Shown: positions 16,601 to 23,472 of the stretch, piece after piece
Layout of the letters: every line of letters begins with the position of its first letter
Position numbering within the stretch: the stretch's first letter is position 1
NCBI GenBank assembly: GCA_963777595.1
Contig: CAVZRE010000016.1
Location: 14,092 to 78,091 of the forward strand
Length of the DNA stretch: 64,000 nucleotides
Source of the DNA: CAVVFX01 sp963777595
Lineage (GTDB): Bacteria > Acidobacteriota > Terriglobia > Bryobacterales > Bryobacteraceae
Reading direction: 5' to 3'
Made by a program: the position numbers and the translations under genes
Notes under the pieces: generated by a model
The model's input: the letters and a program-made list of their open reading frames with translations, nothing else
Databases searched by the model: none
Told to the model about the DNA's origin: nothing

Positions 16601-17166
16601 CCAGCCGTCTATGCCAAGTCGCCGGTTACCTTGAGCTTTCCGCCGGCGCGATCGCGGTGATCGGACCGAACGAAGCCGTTTCCGCCACAGGCTCGTGCCC
16701 GTATTCCGAGAGTCTGTCGTCAGGCTTTCTCGGAGCAGGCACATTTGCCATCTCGGCGTCCGGCAGTTCATCAAGCGTGACGCTCAATCCTCCAATCCAG
16801 ATCACGGCAGTCAATCCGCCTGAAGCGGCCGGCACCAACGAGCCATTTACCGTTCAGTGGAGCGGCGGCTCAGAAGACGACGTGGTCAAGGTCTCGCTCG
16901 TTTTCAAGACCTTCATGACCCAATACTCGTCATATGGTTACGTCTCAGCTACCGCCGGCTCCTACAGCTTTCAGTCAATTTGCACCGGCAACCCAGTCTC
17001 AGCCGGCGGAAACGGCGTTTTCTGCACTTTTGGCCTACCTGGGATCACGGAGGTGGTCGTGGAGCAGATGCCGGCGACGGATCAACTTGCCACGTTCCAG
17101 GCCAGCGGAATCACCGGCGATATTCAGGTCTCATGGATCTATCGTTATGTCATCGGATTAAACTAG
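16600..17166 (+). pseudogene. 5'-truncated Solibacter-type exported protein
   Basis: An open frame encodes GYLELSAGAIAVIGPNEAVS, FLGAGTFAISASGSSSSVTL, PFTVQWSGGSEDDVVKVSL and a final segment with YSFQSICTGNPVSAGGNG and WIYRYVIGLN. This looks like the C-terminal beta domains of Acidobacterial surface proteins. No start codon, signal peptide or ribosome site precedes the first recognisable residues. The frame is open further left but reads antisense of the TIGR03437-like fragment. I therefore treat it as the surviving 3' end of a larger gene. Confidence 0.55.
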
Positions 17167-17372
17167 CGACTTACCACCGTTTAAATTTTATTTGATTCTT
17201 CGAAACGGGCACATGGACGCCGCACCACGCGAAAACTCTTGCTTGCTCGTGCCATCCTGAAAGTAGAGATGCCACGTGTGGCGTCTGACGGCATTATTCG
17301 CAAAACCTGCCGCCCGCTTTATCGAACTACACCGCATAAAGGAGGGCCAGTTGTCGAGTTGCACTCACAGGA

Positions 17373-17392
17373 AATTGGGTTCGATTCGCAAA
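17373..17392 (+). repeat. 20-base direct repeat, copy 1
   Basis: Perfectly identical to 17500-17519, starting AATTGGGTTCGATT and ending CGCAAA. The spacing between copies is 127 bases. The core GGGTTCGATTC resembles a tRNA T-arm, but the surroundings cannot fold as a tRNA. Confidence 0.8.
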
Positions 17393-17499
17393 TTCCCGAG
17401 CACCGGGCCCGCGACGTTTTTTGGGCGCCGCGCACAAGAATGCACAAGCCCAAAAGCGCCAATGCTCCGTAAGCCGCACAAACCGAGACGTTTATAAGG

Positions 17500-17519
17500 A
17501 ATTGGGTTCGATTCGCAAA
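17500..17519 (+). repeat. 20-base direct repeat, copy 2
   Basis: Second perfect copy of 17373-17392. It abuts the enhancer-like element C. Apart from these repeats, element C and a promoter, I see nothing in 17167-17630. Confidence 0.8.
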
Positions 17520-17533
17520 ACGGCCGCGTGACC
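17511..17533 (+). promoter_or_regulatory. Enhancer-like element C
   Basis: The right half, GGCCGCGTGACC (17522-17533), differs by one base from that of element D (GGCCACGTGACC). The left half is not conserved. It lies 96-118 bases upstream of the predicted start site of the -24/-12 match at 17603. Confidence 0.4.
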
Positions 17534-17602
17534 ACGTGTGCCTCAAGCTGCCTGAATAGTCAGCGTGCCTCTTCAGCCATACCCGCCCGAAGCAATAAGG
17601 AG

Positions 17603-17618
17603 TGGACCGTCAAGTGCC
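17603..17618 (+). promoter_or_regulatory. Sigma-54 promoter before the aldehyde dehydrogenase operon
   Basis: TGGACCGTCAAGTGCC has GG-N10-GC spacing and nearly repeats the dksA promoter at 60445-60460 (TGGACCGTC...GTGCC). Predicted start, about 17629, is only two bases before the ATG at 17631. Either the first gene is essentially leaderless or its true start is downstream. Confidence 0.5.
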
Positions 17619-17630
17619 TCTCGAAGATGC

Positions 17631-17915
17631 ATGAGCAAGGCAGACGATCAAGGAACGAGGACCTACGCTACCGTTCGCGAAGAAGTGCACGGAATCGGCA
17701 CGGATTCAGCCGGCCAGTCCGGAGACACACAGGGGTTATCGGATGTTGCGGAGGCTGGCGGAGAAAGCGTCCAGGAACTGCTCGAAGAAGGGCAAGCATT
17801 CGAGGCCGAGGCCATCGGCGGCGTAGAAGATGCACCCGACGCGGATGTGGCGGAGGTTCACACGAAACAAGTCCCGGAGGACGATGTTCCTTTGGAATAC
17901 CTCGAGGGAGATTAA
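17631..17915 (+). CDS. Small acidic protein
   Basis: The 94-residue protein is strongly acidic and probably disordered. It starts MSKADDQGTRTYATVREEVH, has an acidic middle (ESVQELLEEGQAFEAEAIGG) and ends VPLEYLEGD. It matches no domain I recognise, but similar small acidic proteins often precede stress genes in Acidobacteria. The stop lies four bases before the aldehyde dehydrogenase start, so the two are cotranscribed. ATG 17631 has a poor ribosome site and nearly coincides with the predicted transcription start, so the start is uncertain. Confidence 0.55.
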   Translation: MSKADDQGTRTYATVREEVHGIGTDSAGQSGDTQGLSDVAEAGGESVQELLEEGQAFEAEAIGGVEDAPDADVAEVHTKQVPEDDVPLEYLEGD

Positions 17916-17919
17916 CCAA

Positions 17920-19302
17920 ATGGCATATCAAAGCGTTAACCCATATGACGGCAGCAAACTGAAGACGTTCGAGCAACTCAACGATACCCAGTTGGAATCA
18001 GCGATCGATACGGCCGCGAAATGCTTTGACGCCTGGCGGCGCACCACATTCCAGGAACGCGCGACCATCATCGCTAAGGCTGCAACCATTCTGCGCGAGC
18101 GAATTGAGGAATTCGCTCACCCCGTTACGCTTGAGATGGGCAAGCTCATCGAACAGGCACGGGGCGAAGTCCGGCTCAGCGCGGATATCATCGAATACTA
18201 TGCCCGGAACGCCGAGTGCTTTCTCGCAGCCGAAAACCTGAAACCGCGTTCCGGCGAAGCCGAGGTCGAAAGCAGCCCGCTGGGAGTTCTTTTTGGCGTC
18301 GAGCCCTGGAACTTTCCTTATTACCAGCTGGCCCGTTTTGCCGCGCCAAATTTGATGGCAGGTAACGTCGTCATGGTGAAGCACGCGGGATGTGTTCCGC
18401 AATGCGCGATCGCATTTGAAAAGCTGTTTCGGGACGCAGGTGCGCCAGTGGGCGCGTATACCAACCTGCTGATCTCGCATGATCAGGTGAATCGCGTGAT
18501 CGACGATCCTCGAATCAAAGGTGTGGCGTTGACCGGCAGCGTGGAAGCCGGAAAGCTGGTTGCGGGAAGAGCCGGACAAAACCTAAAGAAGTCAACGATG
18601 GAACTTGGCGGGAGCGACGCCTTCATCGTACTCGAAGATGCTGATCTGGAAAAAACGGTCAAATGGGCAGTATGGGCCAAGATGAACAACACCGGCCAGT
18701 GCTGCGTGGCCGCGAAGCGATTCATCGTCGTTGAAGAATTGGCTGACCGGTTTCTCCAGAAGTTCCAGGCGTCTCTGGAGGCGCTCGCGCCCGGAGACCC
18801 AATGGATGAGTCAACGACGCTCGGACCCCTGTCGACGGAAGCGGCACTGGTGCAATTGCTGGCTCAGGTCAACCGGGCAGTCGCTGAGGGCGCCACTCTG
18901 GTAACGGGGGGCAAGCGGATAGACAGGCCGGGATCTTTCATGCAGCCGACGATCCTTACCAATATTAAGCCCGGCAACTCCGCTTTTCGCGAGGAGTTCT
19001 TCGGCCCCGTCGCGCTGTTCTTTCGAGTCCACAACGAGGACGAGGCGATAGCTCTCGCCAACGACTCGGATTTCGGATTGGGTGGCTCGGTGTTTACGCA
19101 GGATATTGTACGCGGCAAACGCGTCGCGAGCCAGGTCGACACAGGCATGATGTTCGTCAATCACCCGACTTGGACGACAGCGGATTTGCCATTCGGCGGA
19201 ATCAAGAATTCGGGTTACGGGCGCGAGTTATCCCGGATGGGAATCCAGGAATTCGTGAACAAGAAGTTGGTGCGCGTGGCTTCGATCGACGCACCAGCGT
19301 AG
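17920..19302 (+). CDS. NAD(P)-dependent succinate-semialdehyde/aldehyde dehydrogenase
   Basis: The 460-residue ALDH-superfamily enzyme oxidises an aldehyde to an acid. It shows the NAD-binding region GVEPWNFPYYQLARF, the glutamate motif MELGGSDAF (~229), the catalytic cysteine in NTGQCCVAAKR (~262) and the C-terminal PFGGIKNSGYGRELSRMG. Length and motifs fit the short GabD/Sad group (succinate semialdehyde), although broad aldehyde use is common. ATG 17920 lies 12 bases after GAGGGAG. It could remove toxic aldehydes formed with AdhP or feed a GABA-type shunt. The precise substrate is inferred. Confidence 0.9.
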   Translation: MAYQSVNPYDGSKLKTFEQLNDTQLESAIDTAAKCFDAWRRTTFQERATIIAKAATILRERIEEFAHPVTLEMGKLIEQARGEVRLSADIIEYYARNAECFLAAENLKPRSGEAEVESSPLGVLFGVEPWNFPYYQLARFAAPNLMAGNVVMVKHAGCVPQCAIAFEKLFRDAGAPVGAYTNLLISHDQVNRVIDDPRIKGVALTGSVEAGKLVAGRAGQNLKKSTMELGGSDAFIVLEDADLEKTVKWAVWAKMNNTGQCCVAAKRFIVVEELADRFLQKFQASLEALAPGDPMDESTTLGPLSTEAALVQLLAQVNRAVAEGATLVTGGKRIDRPGSFMQPTILTNIKPGNSAFREEFFGPVALFFRVHNEDEAIALANDSDFGLGGSVFTQDIVRGKRVASQVDTGMMFVNHPTWTTADLPFGGIKNSGYGRELSRMGIQEFVNKKLVRVASIDAPA

Positions 19303-19418
19303 GGCAAAGGTAATGAAGGCCTGCCTATCGCGGACAGCTATGGAACGAGTTCGATGCAACACTGGCCGCCTGAAGAGCGGGGCGGATTTCGGATAGAAAA
19401 TTAGAGGAGACGAAACGT

Positions 19419-19568
19419 ATGCTATGGACGATTGTAGTTGTGTTATTCATCCTATGGCTTCTGGGTTTTAGTTTTAGTATCGGCGGAAGCTTGATCCATT
19501 TACTGCTGGTCGTGGCGTTGGTGATTGTCGTCATCAATCTCTTTACCGGCCGTCGGGGCGTAATTTAG
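19419..19568 (+). CDS. lmo0937-type small membrane protein
   Basis: The 49-residue protein reads MLWTIVVVLFILWLLGFSFS, then GGSLIHLLLVVALVIVVINL and a basic end TGRRGVI. Two hydrophobic helices around GGSLIH are the hallmark of the lmo0937/DUF5670 family, tiny membrane proteins of unknown function often found beside stress genes. GAGGAG at 19404-19409 is 10 bases before the start codon, which supports translation. It lies between the aldehyde dehydrogenase and universal stress protein genes. Confidence 0.75.
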   Translation: MLWTIVVVLFILWLLGFSFSIGGSLIHLLLVVALVIVVINLFTGRRGVI

Positions 19569-19742
19569 GTCTTGCGGCGAGCGGATCGTCGTTTACTGCC
19601 CGGCGCATCACTTTTTGAGCTTTTTGCGCCGGTTGGGGCTCGGTCTGATGTTCTATTGTGTTCGCTGCCGGTGGTTGCCAACACGGTAAATGATGTTTTG
19701 CGACGTGGCGATCGAGATAAACAACCCTGGATAGGAATCGCG

Positions 19743-20615
19743 ATGCTGAGCCTTAAGACCATTCTTGTACCTATTGTGTTCTCGGATGCTTCCCGCCAAG
19801 CGGTACATGAGGCCGCGTGGTTGGCGCGGCGCTTTACCGCGGAGATGATCCTGCTGCATGTCGTGACGCCCTTCAACTTTCCAGCCGGAATGCTGGAGGG
19901 CGGGCACGAGATTACTGCTCGGGATTTGCACGCGCACATCGTTCAGCAGTCACAGAAAGAGCTGGACGAGACGTTACGACCTGAACTGGAAGGGATCTCG
20001 GTCACACGCATGTTGCTGAGAGGCGACGCTGCCCAGGAAATCGTGAAGACGGCTCGCGACCGCAACGTCGACCTGATCGTGATGTCGACCCGCGGCCATG
20101 GGGCGTTCTACCGTTATCTGCTGGGCTCGGTGACAGCGAAAATACTGCACGAAAGCCCTTGCCCGGTCTGGACAGGCGCTCACCTGGAAGAGGCGGCGCG
20201 CGAGTTTTCGATCCGCAGCGTCCTCTGCTCCGTGGATTTGACCCAGCATAGCCGCCACACCGCGAAACTAGCCGCCGGGATGGCCGCTGCCGTGGACGCG
20301 AAGCTTACGCTCGTCCACATCACCACCGGTGTGGATGTCTTCGGCCCCGGCGGCTCCCATGTCGACCGCGCGTGGCAGGAAACGATAGTGGGTTTCGCCG
20401 CCACGGAGGTCGCTAAGCTTCAGCAGGACGTGGGCACGAAAGCCGAAGTCATCATCGAGAGCGGCAATGTCCTGGAGCTATTGAACCGGACTGCGGAGCA
20501 AATCAAGGCTGACGTCCTGGTCATCGGACACAGTTCTGTGTACGAACACTTAGGGGCAAACGGCAACGGCTATGAGATCATCCGGGCGTCCCGCATCCCG
20601 GTCCTGAGCGTCTGA
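19743..20615 (+). CDS. Tandem universal stress protein (UspA family)
   Basis: The 290-residue protein contains two Usp domains. The first (~1-145) starts KTILVPIVFSDASRQAV and has the ATP-binding pattern STRGHGAFYRYLLGSVTAKI. The second (~155-290) begins RSVLCSVDLTQHSRHTAKLA, but its loop reads IGHSSVYEHLGANGNGYEII. That lacks the spaced glycine/serine ATP motif, so only the first half is likely to bind nucleotide. Usp proteins accumulate in starvation and oxygen limitation. ATG 19743 was chosen because the Usp fold starts immediately after it. Confidence 0.88.
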   Translation: MLSLKTILVPIVFSDASRQAVHEAAWLARRFTAEMILLHVVTPFNFPAGMLEGGHEITARDLHAHIVQQSQKELDETLRPELEGISVTRMLLRGDAAQEIVKTARDRNVDLIVMSTRGHGAFYRYLLGSVTAKILHESPCPVWTGAHLEEAAREFSIRSVLCSVDLTQHSRHTAKLAAGMAAAVDAKLTLVHITTGVDVFGPGGSHVDRAWQETIVGFAATEVAKLQQDVGTKAEVIIESGNVLELLNRTAEQIKADVLVIGHSSVYEHLGANGNGYEIIRASRIPVLSV

Positions 20616-20653
20616 AGATTTGCCGTCGCCCGGCTTAGCGAATTTCGGCTGAC

Positions 20654-21202
20654 CTAGTTTGACGAGGTGGCCTTTAGATCCTTAATCTGCAGTTCGTTCA
20701 CTACCTGCTGCACGTTGGGAACAGCAGCCGCGTCCTTTTCTGCCTGGGTGCGTTTCACTGTGGAGTCCACTGCACCGGTCAAGGTAACGACGCTATTTTT
20801 GACCGTGTACTGTACGCTCTCGTGCAGCTTGTCCTGGATGAGAGCCGCATCCAGGTTACCTATGATACCCTTGTCCAGGTCCGAGTCCACTTTCTTAGCA
20901 TCCGTTGCGTCGCCCGGTGGAATCACCGCAATCTGGTTCGCCACAACTTCGGATCCCGCGATCGATTGTGCGATGGATTGAGCTTGTGATTTGTCGGCGT
21001 CTGTCTTCACGTGCCCGCCCAGGGTCACGACACCCTTATCGCGATCCTGGCGCAGGGAGACGTCTTTGAGGCCCGCCTGATCGAGCGATGCGCGAAGGCT
21101 GTCATTAACGTCGGGCGCCTTGGCGGTGGTCGTTGAGCACCCTATCAGAGCCCCGGTCACGACTACTGTCAGCAGGGACAAGAACGTTTTGAGCATTTTC
21201 AT
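20654..21202 (-). CDS. BON-domain lipoprotein
   Basis: The 182-residue protein has a lipoprotein signal (LLTVVVTGALIGCSTTT, lipobox cysteine ~22). Two BON domains follow, each with the GxVxLxGxV core: GVVTLGGHV near residue 62 and SVVTLTGAV near residue 140. BON domains bind membranes or polysaccharide and protect the envelope in osmotic stress (OsmY-like). A purine-rich ribosome site lies upstream. It is the last gene of the long minus-strand run but has a weak -24/-12-like match of its own about 45 bases upstream. Confidence 0.88.
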   Translation of the reverse strand: MKMLKTFLSLLTVVVTGALIGCSTTTAKAPDVNDSLRASLDQAGLKDVSLRQDRDKGVVTLGGHVKTDADKSQAQSIAQSIAGSEVVANQIAVIPPGDATDAKKVDSDLDKGIIGNLDAALIQDKLHESVQYTVKNSVVTLTGAVDSTVKRTQAEKDAAAVPNVQQVVNELQIKDLKATSSN

Positions 21203-21243
21203 ATCTTTCCTTTGATTTGAGAATCGGTCTACCTCCTTTTCAG

Positions 21244-21259
21244 AGCACGAGAAGCACCG
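21244..21259 (-). promoter_or_regulatory. Weak sigma-54-like promoter before the BON gene
   Basis: On the minus strand CGGTGCTTCTCGTGCT keeps GG-N10-GC and the CGTGC -12 element, but the first T is C. Predicted start is near 21233. No enhancer copy was seen nearby. Confidence 0.25.
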
Positions 21260-21307
21260 AACACCTGGAAGGTGTGCATGAATCCTGCAGCGCGTCCCGG
21301 CAAACGC

Positions 21308-22609
21308 TTAAGGGATCGAGTCCAACCACCCGTTCGTGAATCCGGCCCGGCGCAGGCCTTGAATCACATACGGACAACGCCGCATGAGCTGCCACAAAAA
21401 TCCGTTGCGGTAGTTCTCGATCATCAAGACGATTGGGCCCTGGTTCAAGCCGAAATGCCACTGCGATACCCAGCCGCAGGGCTCTCCGTCTTTTGCGGGA
21501 AAACTTGGATTGAAAGTCGCTTTGAAACCGTAGCGATTCTTCTCGCGCAGATGCAGTTCGGTAAGATGTCGAAGCGTGGGGAGTACAATCTCGGGTGCAA
21601 ACGGCAGCGATGCCGCAACTGCCCAGGGCGCAATTGTCCCATCGTCCGGGCCGAATGGAACGCCTCGTCCCACATAGTCGAAGAACTTTCGTTTGACGCC
21701 ATCCACTGGTACCGACGCAGGTCCCGGTCCATCGCTCGCCGTGACGCCCCAACAATACTCGCCGTAATGTCTCCAGCCGCCGGAATTGCGAATCGCGTAT
21801 TGCTGTTGTACGAGAGTGGCGCGGCGGCTATTCTCGAAGTAATCGATTCCCTTCTCGCGCATGACGTCGTCCTGGATGCCGCGAAGGTCCAACCATAAAT
21901 GCGAGAGTTGGTGGATGAAGAGGGGCCCGGCGTAGAGATAGGAGTGCCGGTAGATCGTCTTCCATCGAAACGATGCCGTCCACGCCTGGTAAGTCAGTTC
22001 CGGTAAGGGATGCGTGGGCGAGCCAAGGCCAAGCACCTGCAGCAGCAAGGACTCATCGTAGCCTTGCCACTCATATTTGATGAATCCAGTCTCGGGCTTC
22101 CAGCCAAGAGTAACCCTCGGCTTACCATTCTGGGCCCACTGCCAGTCAGCGCGCCGGTATAGGGTATCGGCGCACTCGCGAAGTTTACGCTCGATGGGAT
22201 CGTCGCCATTGAAATACGCGGCGGCCGCTAACGCACCGGCCAGAAGGTATGCCGTATCGATGGTCGACAGCTCGCATTTCCACGCGCGCCTGCCGGTCTC
22301 CATGTCGAGGAAATGGTAATAGAAGCCTTTGTATCCGGTCGCGTCGCGCTCGCTACCTTGAGGGCTATCCAGGAAGAATCTGACAGTGCTGAGAGTACGC
22401 TCAGCCGCGTCCGGGCGGCTCATGAAGCCGCGTTCGACACCAGCCGGATAAGCCGCCAGCGCTAATCCCGTTGCGGCGATACTGGCGGGCCAATCGGGTC
22501 GGGTCTTGTCTCTTACCAGGCCGTTTGCAGGGTTTGATTCGTACAGGAAATAATCGAACGTTTCTCGCTGAAGCGTCTCCAGCATCGCATCGTCGGAGGG
22601 ATGCTCCAT
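21308..22609 (-). CDS. Glucoamylase-family (PF10091-type) glycoside hydrolase
   Basis: The 433-residue protein has the (alpha/alpha)6-barrel motifs of the COG5368/PF10091 group: FDYFLYESNPANGLVRDKT (~15), SIAATGLALAAYPAGVERG, GYKGFYYHFLDMETGRRAW, WGVTASDGPG and GFKATFNPSFP. The group includes beta-1,2-glucanases (GH144) and domains of cyclic glucan synthases, so the name glucoamylase may mislead and the substrate is open. There is no signal peptide, suggesting a cytoplasmic enzyme. Its start shares one base with the stop of the PPK2 gene, so it is translationally coupled to the ATPase/PPK2 block. Confidence 0.85.
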   Translation of the reverse strand: MEHPSDDAMLETLQRETFDYFLYESNPANGLVRDKTRPDWPASIAATGLALAAYPAGVERGFMSRPDAAERTLSTVRFFLDSPQGSERDATGYKGFYYHFLDMETGRRAWKCELSTIDTAYLLAGALAAAAYFNGDDPIERKLRECADTLYRRADWQWAQNGKPRVTLGWKPETGFIKYEWQGYDESLLLQVLGLGSPTHPLPELTYQAWTASFRWKTIYRHSYLYAGPLFIHQLSHLWLDLRGIQDDVMREKGIDYFENSRRATLVQQQYAIRNSGGWRHYGEYCWGVTASDGPGPASVPVDGVKRKFFDYVGRGVPFGPDDGTIAPWAVAASLPFAPEIVLPTLRHLTELHLREKNRYGFKATFNPSFPAKDGEPCGWVSQWHFGLNQGPIVLMIENYRNGFLWQLMRRCPYVIQGLRRAGFTNGWLDSIP

Positions 22610-23472
22610 CAGAGCTGTTTGCGAATCGATTGCAATTCCCGCCGACGTTTCGCGGTCGTTTTCGGATACGCCATCTTCAGTGCACTGAGCGCATCCATGA
22701 CAATTTGGGAGACAATCAATCGGGCATTCTCCTTGTCATCCGCGGGGACGACGTACCACGGCGCGTGATGAGTACTCGTCGCGTGCAGACAAGCCTCAAA
22801 AGCCTCCATGTAATGCTTCCAAAATTTCCGCTCGTGAATGTCCGCGAGGCTGAACTTCCAGTTCTTGTCAGGCTCATCGATGCGCTCCAGGAATCGCTTT
22901 CGCTGTTCGTCCTTCGAAAGATGGAGGAATATTTTAACGGTGTGCGTTGCGTTGCGATGAAGATGGTTTTCCAGGTCCACGATGGAGCGATAACGTTCGT
23001 CCCAGATCGTCTTCTCGTCGCGGAACTCTTCGGCGAGGCCCTGGCTGCGGAGAATCTCCGGATGCACCCGAACCACCAGCACTTCCTCATAATAGGAGCG
23101 ATTGAAGATGCCGATCCGTCCGCGCTCGGGAAGCCGAAGAGTCGAACGCCAGAGAAAATCGTGTTCCAGTTCCTCGGCGCTGGGTTGTTTGAAACTGGAA
23201 ACCTCGCACCCTTGCGGATTAACCCCCGACATAACGTGCCGGATGGCGCCGTCTTTCCCGGCGGCGTCCATCCCCTGAAAAATCAACAGCAGGGCATACC
23301 GGTTGGATGCGTAGTGAAGTTCCTGCAGTTTACTCAACTCCTCAACGTGCTTTTCCAGGAGTTCCTGATAGTGCTTCTTCGACTCGCAATATGGCTTGAT
23401 GACCGTCGGCCACTCATCGAGCTTGACCTTTTTCCCGGCCGCCACACGGAAATCCTCTGAATCGATTTTCAT
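22609..23472 (-). CDS. ppk2: Polyphosphate kinase 2 family protein
   Basis: The 287-residue PPK2 domain has Walker A GMDAAGKDGAIRHV (~67-80), the SFKQPSAEELEHDFLWR lid segment, and FNRSYYEEVLVVRVHPE as Walker B region. PPK2 enzymes transfer phosphate between polyphosphate and nucleotides, mostly making NDP/NTP from polyphosphate. The direction and nucleotide class cannot be read from sequence by eye. The start overlaps the upstream H+-ATPase gene by four bases. A truncated second copy of the 5' end lies at 36866-36993 behind zwf. Regenerating nucleotides from polyphosphate suits a reserve-mobilising gene set. Confidence 0.9.
   Translation of the reverse strand: MKIDSEDFRVAAGKKVKLDEWPTVIKPYCESKKHYQELLEKHVEELSKLQELHYASNRYALLLIFQGMDAAGKDGAIRHVMSGVNPQGCEVSSFKQPSAEELEHDFLWRSTLRLPERGRIGIFNRSYYEEVLVVRVHPEILRSQGLAEEFRDEKTIWDERYRSIVDLENHLHRNATHTVKIFLHLSKDEQRKRFLERIDEPDKNWKFSLADIHERKFWKHYMEAFEACLHATSTHHAPWYVVPADDKENARLIVSQIVMDALSALKMAYPKTTAKRRRELQSIRKQL

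Noticed and set aside
17373..17519. T-arm-like GGGTTCGATTC as a tRNA fragment
   Set aside because: No acceptor, D-arm or anticodon stem can be formed around either copy; treated as a plain direct repeat.
22471..23460. Long plus-strand open frame (329 codons)
   Set aside because: Antisense of ppk2 and the glucoamylase-family gene; no ribosome site and no domain.
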